Part shown: positions 1 through 9,154 of the stretch, piece after piece
Layout: the number at the start of each line of letters is the position of its first letter
Position numbering within the stretch: position 1 is the stretch's first letter
IMG/VR virus record: IMGVR_UViG_3300032285_002671
Location: 1-56,880 of that record
Length of the DNA stretch: 56,880 nucleotides
Reading direction: 5' to 3' (one strand)
DNA from: a virus
Position numbers and translations under genes: made by a program
Notes under the pieces: model-generated
What the model was told of the DNA's origin: nothing
What the model saw: only the letters and a program-made list of their open reading frames with translations
Database searches by the model: none

Positions 1-284
1 TTATAATTAGTTATATATTGTCCTTCTTCAAACCCGTAAAGTTCTAAGTCTTTTTCAGGTGTAAGATTAATTTGATTATTTAATATAGAATAATTACTAA
101 ATAAACTAGTATAGTATAATAGATTTTGATTTAGATCATATATTGTATATTCAATATAATTAACACTAGAAGTAAAATCATTTTCAATATCAAAACTAGA
201 AATTAGATTTTGATCTTCATTTGAATATGTTTGTAACTCTAAAGTTATAGGGTCAATATTTTGTATGTTAATTATTTTATCCAT
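1..284 (-). CDS. Partial structural-region protein of unknown function (C-terminus beyond window)
   Basis: The reading frame opens with ATG at 284-282 and runs off the window at base 1, giving 94 residues beginning MDKIINIQNIDPITLELQ. The start overlaps the stop of the upstream gene as TAATG, which suggests translational coupling. It is rich in Asn, Tyr, Thr and Ser with short beta-strand-like stretches, as in tail and baseplate proteins, and it is the last gene of the baseplate block seen here. I do not recognise a family. A virion protein is inferred from position only. Confidence 0.7.
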   Translation of the reverse strand, partial: MDKIINIQNIDPITLELQTYSNEDQNLISSFDIENDFTSSVNYIEYTIYDLNQNLLYYTSLFSNYSILNNQINLTPEKDLELYGFEEGQYITNY

Positions 285-628
285 TATTTAGGTATACTAT
301 TACTTAAATTCAATATTTGTTGGTTTAATTCTAAATTTTGCTCTCTTAAAAACGTAATTTCATCAATTAAAGCTTGTATATTATCTCCTTGAAAAGTACC
401 AGCGTATTCTTGACTCGTCTTTATAATATATTCATGAGAATTAGTATCTCCAAATTTAGGAATATCAAAGAATAATTGATTATATGTTTGAAAAAAACCG
501 GGTATGTCCGTAGGAGTTATAGATGCTGTAGTAGGTATAGGCACAGTTAATTGAGTAAAAGAAGTATCAATTACTTTTTTATACTGATTTTTTTCAAATA
601 CTTTTTTATTTAAATTAATTTGAGCCAT
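284..628 (-). CDS. Small baseplate-region protein with C-terminal coiled coil
   Basis: A 114-residue protein of unknown family. Residues about 80-114 are a predicted amphipathic helix or coiled coil (IDEITFLREQNLELNQQI), while the middle is Thr/Pro/Asp-rich and probably extended. It overlaps its upstream neighbour by one base and its downstream neighbour by one base, so it is translated within the baseplate operon. A small wedge or connector role is inferred from position; nothing enzymatic is visible. Confidence 0.75.
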   Translation of the reverse strand: MAQINLNKKVFEKNQYKKVIDTSFTQLTVPIPTTASITPTDIPGFFQTYNQLFFDIPKFGDTNSHEYIIKTSQEYAGTFQGDNIQALIDEITFLREQNLELNQQILNLSNSIPK

Positions 629-1752
629 TATCCGTTAACTATTTTAAAATAATAATCATTATCTAATACTATTGTACTACCATTAATAGTTGTTTTAATT
701 AATATTTTGTAATAACGTTCTGGTTGTAAACCATTCATGTATATATCAAAATAACTACTATTACTATCCGCACTAACTTGTGTATAATTACTATCAAAAT
801 CTATTATATACTCATTAGTATCTAAATCTTTTATAGCATAATATGACGCTGTAGGTAAATAATAATTAGTAGTATAAACTGATGCTGTTTGAAATAATTT
901 TGCTGGGTATTGTGGTCTACAATTTATTCTAAATCTATTAATACTTTCTGGGTAGAATACTCCTGGATTTTCTAATATAGATGCATATATTTGAGCTGTA
1001 TTAATTATAGTTTGTGTTGAAGATCCTGTATTAAATGTATAATCTCTCCATTTAAATTCTAATTCTGGTGGGTAGATAGTATGAGTATCTATTGAAAAGA
1101 ATTTTAAATCAGGTTGTATAGATTGTGAAGTAGAAAATTCAAGACTAGAATCCCATTTAACTATAAATCCATTATTTGGTAAAAATGAGCCTGACCATGC
1201 TTTAATTATATCTGTAACGTCAACGTTAAAATCTTTATTACTTCTAATATCATATGATTGAGAAGCTACTACATTTAAAGATACATTTGAAGATCCAGTA
1301 AACCATACTCCTCCTCCTTTATTTGTACTTAAAAAAGAAGCAGTAGCTCTAGCATTAAAACTAGATGTAGTCCAAATACTTCCACTAGCATAATTAGTCC
1401 AAGTCCAGCTTACTCCATCAGTTGTTATAGGACTATCACCATAATGTCCACTACCGTTATTCCAAGAACTAGATATTGGGTATACATAAACTGTACTATC
1501 AAATATTATTCCATCTGCGTTAGCAATATAACATCTTAAATTAGACTGCCAAGTTGATGAACTTATTTTAGTTGTTAAAATATCATTAATTTCAGTTTGA
1601 TCAAATGCTATTAAAAATCTAGAAACATTATTACTTCCATCTATAGCTAGAGGAGTTCCTACTTCTATAATAGAATCTAATCCAGTATTAGCTGATGGAT
1701 AATACGAGTATATAGTAGCGTCTTTATAAGGATATAATTTATATATTGCCAT
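628..1752 (-). CDS. DNRLRE-like beta-sandwich tail/baseplate protein
   Basis: A 374-residue protein. The N-terminus (KDATIYSYYPSANTG, residues about 10-24, followed by SRFLIAFD) and the motif DVTDIIKAWSGS near residue 185 resemble the DNRLRE / carbohydrate-binding-like beta-sandwich found in cell-surface and phage tail proteins. The rest is Ser/Thr/Tyr-rich and probably beta-structured. It lies just downstream of the gp6-like wedge gene with a 2-base gap. A peripheral baseplate or receptor-contacting role is inferred; the DNRLRE assignment is moderate. Confidence 0.75.
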   Translation of the reverse strand: MAIYKLYPYKDATIYSYYPSANTGLDSIIEVGTPLAIDGSNNVSRFLIAFDQTEINDILTTKISSSTWQSNLRCYIANADGIIFDSTVYVYPISSSWNNGSGHYGDSPITTDGVSWTWTNYASGSIWTTSSFNARATASFLSTNKGGGVWFTGSSNVSLNVVASQSYDIRSNKDFNVDVTDIIKAWSGSFLPNNGFIVKWDSSLEFSTSQSIQPDLKFFSIDTHTIYPPELEFKWRDYTFNTGSSTQTIINTAQIYASILENPGVFYPESINRFRINCRPQYPAKLFQTASVYTTNYYLPTASYYAIKDLDTNEYIIDFDSNYTQVSADSNSSYFDIYMNGLQPERYYKILIKTTINGSTIVLDNDYYFKIVNG

Positions 1753-1754
1753 TT

Positions 1755-3611
1755 TTATATTGTTACAATTTTACCTTGAATATCGGTGTTAGGATATTTA
1801 ATTTCAAATATAGAAGGATCTAAACTAGGATATATAGTATTATTTTGTGTAGCTCCTTTTAAATCGTAAGCATATTGAGAGTATCCTAAACTAGTACCTA
1901 CTTTATTCACTACATCTACTGATTTAACAGTTTGAACTCCTTCAATTTTATCTAACAATAAATATAAATCCTTCAATAATATTGGTTGATTTATTAACCA
2001 TTTATCTATAGCAAAATAATTTTGTAAAGATTGGATACATGCTATTAATACTTCATTACTATTATAATCAGGTAAAACTGTTATTTCAAAATTTATTCCA
2101 ATATTAACAATAAAACCATCTTTTATTCTAATAGAATCTCCAATAACTCTATTTTGAGATAAATAAGTTGATAAATTTTGTTTTAAAGTACTAGAACAAA
2201 TATTTAAATTTTTATTTATATCATATGTTAAAACATATAAATCTAAAGTTGAAGGAGTTTCACCTAAATGTATATTTTGAGCTTTAACTGATTCAATATA
2301 TGCTTTAGCTATTACTCCATACTGAGATGGCATACTTAATACTCTAACTAAATAATCATCTTGAGTTACTGTTCTTTGTTGTGTAGCAAAATTTGCTATT
2401 GAATTTTGTCTTAATTCTTCGATAGTATCTCCGTCTTGTCCTCCATTTGCAGCTGCTGGGTTATTAACAGCTATAGATGAAAATATAGCGTTAGCTGTAG
2501 TACTATTTAAATTAGGAGTAACAAATGTTGGATTATTAATTAAAGTATTAATAGTATTAGCAGGTACATTTGCATTTACTCCTCCGCCAGTTAAATATCT
2601 AACGGTTAATGTAGTATTTGAAGGAGCTATACCATAAGTTTTAGTAAATATAAAGTTAGAAGGAGAATAAGCAGTTGTTAATTTACTTTGTTCTGATGGT
2701 AAACCTAAACCAACATTAAACGGATTAGGTGTTATTTCTTCATCATCATCACTTGTTGTTCCAGCTCCAAATTGAATTTGTAATGATCCTGAGTTAATAA
2801 AACGTGTAGCAAATCTACGTTGTACTTTTTCTAGTTTTAATAAATACGGAGCATCTCCATTATTAATTGCTGAGTTTGGATCATTAGTATTAGTATTTTT
2901 AATATTTTTATATACTGTTTCTTGAGCTAAATAATCTACTTCATACCAAATATTACCATTACTATCAGTAATATCTAATATACCAATTAAATTTTCAGTA
3001 TTTATATTTACTGTACTAAAAGATTGAGGTGCCCCAAAACTAAATGTAGTAGTATTGATAGTAGCAGATATAGCTTTGCGAGTCTTTTTTAATAAGAAAT
3101 AAGCAGGTTCATTACCTGATAAACTATATACTGTTACTTCTGTAGGATCTACTGAGCTAGATGTTGAAAAATCTATAGGATCTTGAATAAGAAAATTAAT
3201 AGAACCAGATGAATTTGATTTAACAGATGTATTTGGTGAAAAATATAATGAATATGAAAAATCAGGTATTTTTACACTTCCACTAGTGATAGCAGGTACT
3301 TGTTGATATATATCTATATCTGTCACTGCTACTCCTGTAACATTTGGTTTATATCCAAACATATAAGCTAATTCATATAAATTATTAGTTTGTCTGGCGT
3401 ATTGTAAAAATGTTTCTTGTATTTGATTATCTTGATAAAAAGATAAAACATCTCCTACATATGCGGCCATTTCCATAAATGCCATACCTGGTGAAGATGG
3501 ACTAAAATCATTATATGTAGTTGGAAAGTAAGTTTTAGTAAAATCTATAAGTGCTTGTCTTAATTCACTAAAATCTTTATTAATATATTTTATATCTCTT
3601 TTATCAGCCAT
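1755..3611 (-). CDS. Baseplate wedge protein, T4 gp6-like (baseplate J family)
   Basis: At 618 residues this is close to T4 gp6. The N-terminal block is characteristic: YINKDFSELRQALIDF (about residues 9-24), then FSPSSPGMAFMEMAAYVGDV and a run of helices ending with MFGYKPN. Further on, GGQDGDTIEELRQNSIANF followed by TQDDYLVRVLSMP is the conserved baseplate-J core. In T4, gp6 dimers bridge wedges around the baseplate. It overlaps the gp25-like gene by one base, and that order (gp25 then gp6) is typical of T4-like phages. Assignment is strong. Confidence 0.93.
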   Translation of the reverse strand: MADKRDIKYINKDFSELRQALIDFTKTYFPTTYNDFSPSSPGMAFMEMAAYVGDVLSFYQDNQIQETFLQYARQTNNLYELAYMFGYKPNVTGVAVTDIDIYQQVPAITSGSVKIPDFSYSLYFSPNTSVKSNSSGSINFLIQDPIDFSTSSSVDPTEVTVYSLSGNEPAYFLLKKTRKAISATINTTTFSFGAPQSFSTVNINTENLIGILDITDSNGNIWYEVDYLAQETVYKNIKNTNTNDPNSAINNGDAPYLLKLEKVQRRFATRFINSGSLQIQFGAGTTSDDDEEITPNPFNVGLGLPSEQSKLTTAYSPSNFIFTKTYGIAPSNTTLTVRYLTGGGVNANVPANTINTLINNPTFVTPNLNSTTANAIFSSIAVNNPAAANGGQDGDTIEELRQNSIANFATQQRTVTQDDYLVRVLSMPSQYGVIAKAYIESVKAQNIHLGETPSTLDLYVLTYDINKNLNICSSTLKQNLSTYLSQNRVIGDSIRIKDGFIVNIGINFEITVLPDYNSNEVLIACIQSLQNYFAIDKWLINQPILLKDLYLLLDKIEGVQTVKSVDVVNKVGTSLGYSQYAYDLKGATQNNTIYPSLDPSIFEIKYPNTDIQGKIVTI

Positions 3612-4018
3612 TAGTTGAATTGTATTTGTAAATTATCGTTTATACCTGTATCTTTAATTGAATAAAACATTTCTACAACTATTGCATTATCATCTTCGTA
3701 TTGAAGAATATTTAAATTATTAATTATAACACTAGGAAAATATGTAGCTACTAAGCGTTGTATATCTTCCTTTAAAAAATCGGTAGTATTATTGCTAATT
3801 TGTTCAAAAATATAACTTCTTAAGTTAGCGCCAAAATTTGGTCTTAAGTATCTTTCAGTAGTATTAGTTAAAAAAAAGTTAATTAAATTATTTTTTATAG
3901 CATCTTTTGTTTGATATGATGAACCAAATACTCCTGGTTTATTGAAAGGTATAGTTATACCTATAGCCAATCTAGGCTTTAAATCAATAGGATATATTTT
4001 TTTAGCATTAAACGCCAT
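3611..4018 (-). CDS. Baseplate wedge protein, T4 gp25-like (GPW/gp25 family)
   Basis: A 135-residue protein of normal length for the gp25/gpW lysozyme-like wedge family. Visible family features are a start rich in basic and aromatic residues, DAIKNNLINFFLTNTTERYLRPNFGANL (about 38-65, the conserved helix with the P-x-F-G turn), and a C-terminal strand pair DDNAIVVEMFYSI. In T4 this protein links the wedge to the sheath. It is coupled to both neighbours by one-base overlaps. Confident call. Confidence 0.93.
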   Translation of the reverse strand: MAFNAKKIYPIDLKPRLAIGITIPFNKPGVFGSSYQTKDAIKNNLINFFLTNTTERYLRPNFGANLRSYIFEQISNNTTDFLKEDIQRLVATYFPSVIINNLNILQYEDDNAIVVEMFYSIKDTGINDNLQIQFN

Positions 4019-4368
4019 TATTTAGTATTTAAAAGTCCCATTATTTGGTTCATATTTAACTCACCAGGTGGTAAAGATGATCCTTCTGCTGCGGTATTCA
4101 TTGGTCTAGGTACAAAAGAGTTAGTATTAAAACTAATAGTATCTTGACCTACACCTGCTGTTTCATTTAATATTTCCATATATTTTTGACGTTTATCAGC
4201 TGCTGGAATAACATTTGATAAATTTTCTGTAACAGCTCCATAATTTCCTGCGCTAGCTTGTTGTATTTTAGGCGCTTTAACTGCTTCTAAAAGAATATCT
4301 TTCAATTCTTCTTGAATTGCTTCTTTTACTGCTTGTTTAATAATTTTTTTAAAATCATTTGCTTTCAT
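4018..4368 (-). CDS. Small baseplate-region protein with helical N-terminus
   Basis: A 116-residue protein beginning MKANDFKKIIKQAVKEAIQ, a charged amphipathic helix resembling the N-termini of packaged or scaffold-associated proteins in this phage (compare the gene at 18175-19146, MKQLQLKKIIKEEL). The C-terminal half is Asn/Gly/Pro-rich and ends in NQIMGLLNTK. No family recognised. Because of the N-terminal resemblance it could be a prohead-associated or cleaved minor virion protein rather than a baseplate part. Confidence 0.7.
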   Translation of the reverse strand: MKANDFKKIIKQAVKEAIQEELKDILLEAVKAPKIQQASAGNYGAVTENLSNVIPAADKRQKYMEILNETAGVGQDTISFNTNSFVPRPMNTAAEGSSLPPGELNMNQIMGLLNTK

Positions 4369-4386
4369 ATAATTATAAATATTTGA

Positions 4387-5340
4387 TTAGTTAGCTTTTA
4401 AATTATCTTTATCGATAATAAATTTAAGTTCGTCTATTAATGTTTGTTGATTTTCTGTAAAGGATAATGCTGTTTCAATAAGTTTAATACCACTTGAATT
4501 AATAGCTACAGCTTTTATGCGATTAACTGTTGGAGTATATGGTACTGTTTCAATTTGAAATTCAAATCCTTTATATGAATATGGATTAGTTTGTCCAATT
4601 GTATTATTATTTTGTTGTTCAGCTATAGCAGATAAATTATTAGATATTGGTACTAAATTTGATGTAGGGTCACATTTTGATAATAAAGCATCTAATGAAT
4701 TTAATATATTAATAATAACAGTTATAGTTATACTAACTAAACTTATTGCTAAAGATGTATTATCTATTATAGATTTATATTTATCTATTTTAGGTTTATT
4801 ATCTCGTATTAAATCTTTTAATTTAGATAAAGCCACAACTGGGGCCCCAGATAATGCAGGTGGTGGAGTAGCTGCTAAAGTACTTTCAGCTATAGGAATT
4901 ATAGCGTCTGTTGTTAATATTAAATTAGAAATAATATCATAAGTTAATGATACTCCTGTTAAAGTCACGGCAGTTGCATTTAATGATGAACCTATTTGAT
5001 TTAACATATTTACTATTTCATTACGTTTTTGAATTAACGATTTTAATAAATCATTATTAGGACATAAATCTGGTAGTTTAGGTTTTTGTGCTTTTAACTC
5101 ACTTAAACCAGCTTGAGTAGCAATTGTTATTAAAGCAGGTAATATAGTAATTAATAACGTTTTACCTTGATTTAAAATACGATTTTGTAAAGCAGCTGCA
5201 CCTGTTGGTTTTAAATCACTAGAGGTAGCATTATTAATATCAGTTTCACTAGTACCTAAAGTATCTCCAATACTAGCGTTTGTTTCTCTAGTTTGTTTAT
5301 CTTTTGCTCTTTCTTGCTCTTTTTGTTCAGTACTAGTCAT
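4387..5340 (-). CDS. Virion-associated helical protein of unknown function
   Basis: A 317-residue protein. After a charged start (EQKEQERAKDKQTRETN) come long hydrophobic Ile/Leu/Thr/Ala-rich helices (for example TLLITILPALITIATQ near 60 and ISLVSITITVIINILNSL near 200) and a beta-like C-terminus. The alternating hydrophobic helices resemble tail-tube-interior or membrane-interacting virion proteins, such as tape-measure fragments or pore formers, but no family is recognised. It sits between the spike-like gene and the 4018 gene in the baseplate operon. Confidence 0.7.
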   Translation of the reverse strand: MTSTEQKEQERAKDKQTRETNASIGDTLGTSETDINNATSSDLKPTGAAALQNRILNQGKTLLITILPALITIATQAGLSELKAQKPKLPDLCPNNDLLKSLIQKRNEIVNMLNQIGSSLNATAVTLTGVSLTYDIISNLILTTDAIIPIAESTLAATPPPALSGAPVVALSKLKDLIRDNKPKIDKYKSIIDNTSLAISLVSITITVIINILNSLDALLSKCDPTSNLVPISNNLSAIAEQQNNNTIGQTNPYSYKGFEFQIETVPYTPTVNRIKAVAINSSGIKLIETALSFTENQQTLIDELKFIIDKDNLKAN

Positions 5341-5341
5341 A

Positions 5342-6574
5342 TTATATTACGAATACGTCTTTAGATTTTAAAGAATTTAAATTAGATGCTAATTGTTGTA
5401 ACAAAGCAGCAGTTTGAGAAGCATTAGCATTTATTGGACCTAAAGGAGTTCCAGGAGCTGTACTTACTGTTGTTGCTGTTATATTCATAAACGTAACTAA
5501 TGAATTAACTAACTGTTGTAATAATTTTATAGTTGAATCACCTAATAATACTGATTCTGTAGCATTTTTAGAACCTAAATATAAAGTGTTAGATTGTATT
5601 GTAGTAATATCTGTATCTATATTTATACTATTAATAGCATTTAAATTAATAGATTTATTAGAACTTAATAAAATATGATCTACAGTCGAATTAAATATTA
5701 AACGTCCTGAATTTAAGATTATTTGTTTTCCAGTATATTGATCTGGTGATTGAGGTGGATTAGATTTATAACTAAAATAATTAGATGATGCTGCTTTTAA
5801 TGGTATTTTTTGAGTACTTGTAGCATAAATAGAAGAATCATCATTATTAATATCTTCTAATATCGGAACCCAACCCTCTTCTGTTTGTTTACCTTGACCA
5901 TTTTTAATTATTAAAATAGGATCTCCATTTGAACCTGTTGTAGACCAATTGTTAGATTTATCTTTTACAGTAGAACCAAATCTAATACTATTTCCCCATC
6001 TACCTTCAGTAATAATATCCCCTTCAAAAGGTAATAACGGATGAATATTAGAGCGTTCTTTAAAAGTATTACCTAAATTTATTTCAGTTGATTTATCTGT
6101 AATTCTTCTAGCACTACCTCCTTGAGTTTGAATATAATCTTTATTTTGATTAGCATTTAATTCGTAAGGATTAGTAGGAAATCCATTATGATGTGGGTGA
6201 TTCCATAACGATACTATACTAATATAATACTTCTTTTTAGAAGATGAAAAATTAGCTAAACCAGTATCTGGTAAATCTATTAAATAAATAATCTCATTAA
6301 TTAAAGGATATTGTTTATTATTAGGATTAATAGGATAAGCGTATCCTTCAACACTTGAATCATATGGTTTATCAGCACTTATATATTCTACTACACCTAA
6401 TCCGTTCCATTCTCCGTAATCTTTAAATTTAGGATTAGAACTATCTAATATTATATTTTTAACCCTAACAGGAACTATTATTTGTTGTAAAGCTGTTTGT
6501 AAATTAGCATTAAAATTATTGCTACTTTTATTAGCACTAAACTTACTATTTAAACCACCAAATCCGTACTTCAT
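5342..6574 (-). CDS. Baseplate hub/spike protein with OB-like N-terminus (gp5/VgrG-like, no lysozyme domain)
   Basis: A 410-residue protein. Residues about 28-110 resemble the OB-fold start of gp5/VgrG-type spikes (VPVRVKNIILD, then GLGVVEYISAD). Residues about 285-345 carry short repeated strands (GRLIFNSTVDHILLSSNKSINLNA, then IQSNTLYLG) like the beta-helical needle of membrane-piercing spikes. No lysozyme catalytic region is visible, so cell-wall cutting must come from another protein. The C-terminal 60 residues are helical. Immediate neighbours are gp6- and gp25-like proteins, which supports a hub position. Confidence 0.72.
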   Translation of the reverse strand: MKYGFGGLNSKFSANKSSNNFNANLQTALQQIIVPVRVKNIILDSSNPKFKDYGEWNGLGVVEYISADKPYDSSVEGYAYPINPNNKQYPLINEIIYLIDLPDTGLANFSSSKKKYYISIVSLWNHPHHNGFPTNPYELNANQNKDYIQTQGGSARRITDKSTEINLGNTFKERSNIHPLLPFEGDIITEGRWGNSIRFGSTVKDKSNNWSTTGSNGDPILIIKNGQGKQTEEGWVPILEDINNDDSSIYATSTQKIPLKAASSNYFSYKSNPPQSPDQYTGKQIILNSGRLIFNSTVDHILLSSNKSINLNAINSINIDTDITTIQSNTLYLGSKNATESVLLGDSTIKLLQQLVNSLVTFMNITATTVSTAPGTPLGPINANASQTAALLQQLASNLNSLKSKDVFVI

Positions 6575-6918
6575 TATTTGCTTTCCTTTTCAATTTTTTC
6601 AATTTCAGCTAATAATTGTGCTTTCTCAGCTTCTGATATTCCGAATCCTCCATCCTCATTTGATGTAGCATTGGACATAGCTCGTTGAATAATAGTTGCT
6701 ACTTTAATTAATTGTTCATCATTTTTTACATCTATTTCAAGATATTCTTTAATTAACGGAACAATTAATGTTGCATCAGCAATACTTTCTACTAATGGTT
6801 TTAATTCTGATATTAAAGCAGAAATTTGCTTAGATTTCTTTTTTTGGTTTTCATATATTTCTTCTAATAAACTAGAAAATGTTTTTTTACCAAATATTAT
6901 TTTATCAAAGTCAGCCAT
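6574..6918 (-). CDS. Small helical baseplate-operon leader protein
   Basis: A 114-residue, nearly all-helical, charged protein (LLEEIYENQKKKSKQISALI; C-terminus EAEKAQLLAEIEKIEKESK). It is the first gene of the baseplate operon and overlaps the spike gene by one base. The upstream sequence has an AT-rich box ATATTTATTATAAAATA at about 6921-6940 on the minus strand that may be a late promoter. Family not recognised; a chaperone or small structural role is a guess. Confidence 0.72.
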   Translation of the reverse strand: MADFDKIIFGKKTFSSLLEEIYENQKKKSKQISALISELKPLVESIADATLIVPLIKEYLEIDVKNDEQLIKVATIIQRAMSNATSNEDGGFGISEAEKAQLLAEIEKIEKESK

Positions 6919-6952
6919 ATTTATATTATTATTTTATAATAAATATAGATAT

Positions 6953-7654
6953 TTAAAACTTTACATATCCATTCTCTAAATAAAACGCATAACCGCGTTT
7001 AAATATATCATATAATAATCCTGCGATTTTAGTAATTTTAGGAGTTTTAATATCAATAATTTCTCGTATATAAATATATAATGCTTTTTTATTAAAAATA
7101 TCTAGATGCTCACGTTTACGAAATAATTCTAAAATAGCATCAGCTGCTTTAGCGTCGTTTTCTTTAGGAAATAATTTAAAAATATTACCGGTACAATATT
7201 CTACATATTGATCTATAAACCAATATAATTTATCATGATTATCGTTAGTATTTACGATATAAGTTAACGATTCATCATCATCTATATTATCAATATTAAT
7301 TTTATCTATACGTTTTTTATAGTTTTTAGTATTATTAATTATAAGATAACGTTTAGCTATAGTTCCAAAGTATGAATAAGCCTTAGCTCCTTTACTAGGA
7401 TCAAATAAATGAATCTTAGATAATAAAAATGTTATTACCTCATGTTGTAAATCCTCAATATTATCTACTTCTGTATAATAAAATTTAAAAGTATGAATAA
7501 TATTTTCAGTTAGTTTAAAAAACGCTGGGTGGATTTCGTTATTATATATTTTACTTTTTTCCGCTGAAGATAAAGTATTATTATACTTAACTATTGCAGC
7601 TTCTGTTTCTGATGTAAAATATATTACTGAGGTTTTCTTTTTAGTTTTAGCCAT
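6953..7654 (-). CDS. Late-transcription sigma factor, T4 gp55-like
   Basis: A 233-residue sigma-70-family protein of the small phage type. The region-2 signature is LQHEVITFLLSKIHLFDPSK followed by AYSYFGTIAKRYLI (residues 69-104), which matches the T4 gp55 pattern DPSKG-AYSYFGTIAKNY. T4 gp55 directs host RNA polymerase to late promoters together with the sliding clamp. The gene sits just upstream, in transcription order, of the baseplate operon it would be expected to switch on. No clear region 4 is seen, as in gp55. Confidence 0.88.
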   Translation of the reverse strand: MAKTKKKTSVIYFTSETEAAIVKYNNTLSSAEKSKIYNNEIHPAFFKLTENIIHTFKFYYTEVDNIEDLQHEVITFLLSKIHLFDPSKGAKAYSYFGTIAKRYLIINNTKNYKKRIDKINIDNIDDDESLTYIVNTNDNHDKLYWFIDQYVEYCTGNIFKLFPKENDAKAADAILELFRKREHLDIFNKKALYIYIREIIDIKTPKITKIAGLLYDIFKRGYAFYLENGYVKF

Positions 7655-7655
7655 A

Positions 7656-7934
7656 TTAAAAATTTCTCAACTTATATTGGTTTATAATTTCTTGAATTGC
7701 TTTTATTTTTTCAAAAAACCAACCTATTTCGTCGTCATTTTTAAATATACCTTGCTCGTCAATTTCTTTAAGTTTCTTATCAGTTTCGTAAATAACGTCG
7801 TTCATTCTATTCATATATTCTCTATATGAATAAATGATATCTTCGGCTTTTTCATTTTTACGAAGTAAGTTAAAGGTCGTATATCCTAAGATTACGACCA
7901 AAACACTTAAAACACTAATTAATACTATTATCAT
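7656..7934 (-). CDS. Single-pass membrane protein
   Basis: A 92-residue protein whose first 24 residues form one hydrophobic segment (MIIVLISVLSVLVVILGYTT), followed by a soluble charged helix (NEKAEDIIYSYREYMNRM). Topology is probably N-out/C-in. It overlaps the HD-hydrolase stop by an ATGA junction and lies one base upstream of the sigma gene, so all three are cotranscribed. Function unknown. Confidence 0.72.
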   Translation of the reverse strand: MIIVLISVLSVLVVILGYTTFNLLRKNEKAEDIIYSYREYMNRMNDVIYETDKKLKEIDEQGIFKNDDEIGWFFEKIKAIQEIINQYKLRNF

Positions 7935-8803
7935 AAATTATCTAACATATTTTTTAAACTATCACTTTTTATAGTTGATAAAGCTTTAGTTTTAGCTGGT
8001 AATGATTTAATTTTTTGTTCTGTTGATTTTTTATTATCTAAATCACTTGGTGTTTCAAATAATTTATCATACGACGATTTAATTGAATCAGACTCGGTTG
8101 TTTTTTTCTTATCTAATGTAAAATTCTTTTCTGGCTTAGACACGTTACCTTTAAGTTTAGGCAACCATTCTTTTTCAAACTCAATCCTAGCTGCCATTAA
8201 ATCAGCTTGATGAATAATATAAACTAATGATGTACGTGGTTTAGTTTCTGGTAAATATGATGTTAAATACGGTTTATTTGAATCATCATATAACCCATCA
8301 TGTAATTTAATTGCTAAAATTTCGTTTTTAGAAGCAAAAATACCATGTGTTGTTAACATATATAATCCTCTATCTGGGATAGACATATATTCTAAACGAT
8401 CATTAAATTTATATTCTTCTCCTAATTTATCTCTACGCCATTGATCCGTTTGAGGAATATAAGATTCATGATTCTCATCACCCATTTTACCTAAGTCATG
8501 ATTAAGAGCTGAAAAGACCAATTCTTCACGAGTATAAGTAGAAGTATCTACCCCCATTTCCTCCCAGATATTATGTACTTTAATAGCACATTGCACTACT
8601 CGATTAACATGGTCTATATATCCTCCTGGAAATACATTATGATATTCTTTCTTATAAGATGCAGGCATTAATATAAGACGATCTTGATATTTCTTATAAA
8701 ACTCAAGTAATTTATCTTTACGTTCTCCTGTAATCTCATTTTCTATTAAAGTAATAATAGAATTCCAGTTTTCTTGAATCTGTTCAGCTGTTAATTTTTC
8801 CAT
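7931..8803 (-). CDS. HD-domain phosphohydrolase
   Basis: A 290-residue protein with an HD metal-binding signature: H65 in GGYIDHVNRVV, H102-D103 in SALNHDLGKMG, H153 (TTHG) and D201 in IIHQADLMAARIE. HD proteins hydrolyse phosphoester bonds in nucleotides, nucleic acid ends or second messengers; the substrate cannot be told from sequence. The C-terminal 80 residues are Lys/Ser-rich and probably flexible. The start follows AAAATAAAAGTT, a leader shared with several genes here. T4-like phages often carry such a gene near the late sigma. Confidence 0.85.
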   Translation of the reverse strand: MEKLTAEQIQENWNSIITLIENEITGERKDKLLEFYKKYQDRLILMPASYKKEYHNVFPGGYIDHVNRVVQCAIKVHNIWEEMGVDTSTYTREELVFSALNHDLGKMGDENHESYIPQTDQWRRDKLGEEYKFNDRLEYMSIPDRGLYMLTTHGIFASKNEILAIKLHDGLYDDSNKPYLTSYLPETKPRTSLVYIIHQADLMAARIEFEKEWLPKLKGNVSKPEKNFTLDKKKTTESDSIKSSYDKLFETPSDLDNKKSTEQKIKSLPAKTKALSTIKSDSLKNMLDNL

Positions 8804-8826
8804 AACTTTTATTTTTATTAAATTTT

Positions 8827-9027
8827 TTATTGTAATCCGTATCCTTCGTCAGCAGATAGTGGTTCTTGTTGGATGAGTGATTTTACTTCTGCTAATATTT
8901 CTTCAGTAGCTTCGATAGTATCGAAATATTCTTCAATAGGTTGTTGTCTACTTACCATAAATCTTAAATTCTTTAATTGCGCCTCGATATTCTCTATCTT
9001 ACGCGTTGTTAATTCTCTATATCTCAT
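8827..9027 (-). CDS. Small helical protein of unknown function
   Basis: A 66-residue predicted helical-hairpin protein (TTRKIENIEAQLKNLRFMVSR then TIEATEEILAEVKSL). It has a long leader of about 95 bases that is purine-rich on the transcribed strand, and two TATAAATA-like boxes lie just before the start (9030-9050). A plus-strand frame crosses it but shows no protein-like composition. No family recognised. Confidence 0.75.
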   Translation of the reverse strand: MRYRELTTRKIENIEAQLKNLRFMVSRQQPIEEYFDTIEATEEILAEVKSLIQQEPLSADEGYGLQ

Positions 9028-9121
9028 ATTTATAATTATTTATACGTTCTATCCCCTAACCCGTTATCTATCCTCCCTATTCTCAGTTCCTTATTCTTCT
9101 TTTATTCCTATACTCGTAATA

Positions 9122-9153
9122 GTAATATATGATATTATTTATACAGAGCCAAA
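9122..9153 (-). promoter_or_regulatory. Bacteroidota-type promoter (variant -7 box)
   Basis: On the minus strand TTTG (9153-9150) is followed by exactly 20 bases and then TATATTAC (9129-9122). It overlaps the 3' end of the gene at 9155 and would serve the gene at 8827-9027. The last two bases of the -7 box differ from the other 37 copies. Confidence 0.55.
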
Positions 9154-9154
9154 C

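Noticed and set aside
9030-9050. TATAAATA boxes just before the gene at 8827 as firm late promoters
   Set aside because: They lie so close to the start codon that no leader would remain, and AT-rich leaders produce such matches by chance; mentioned only in the gene entry.
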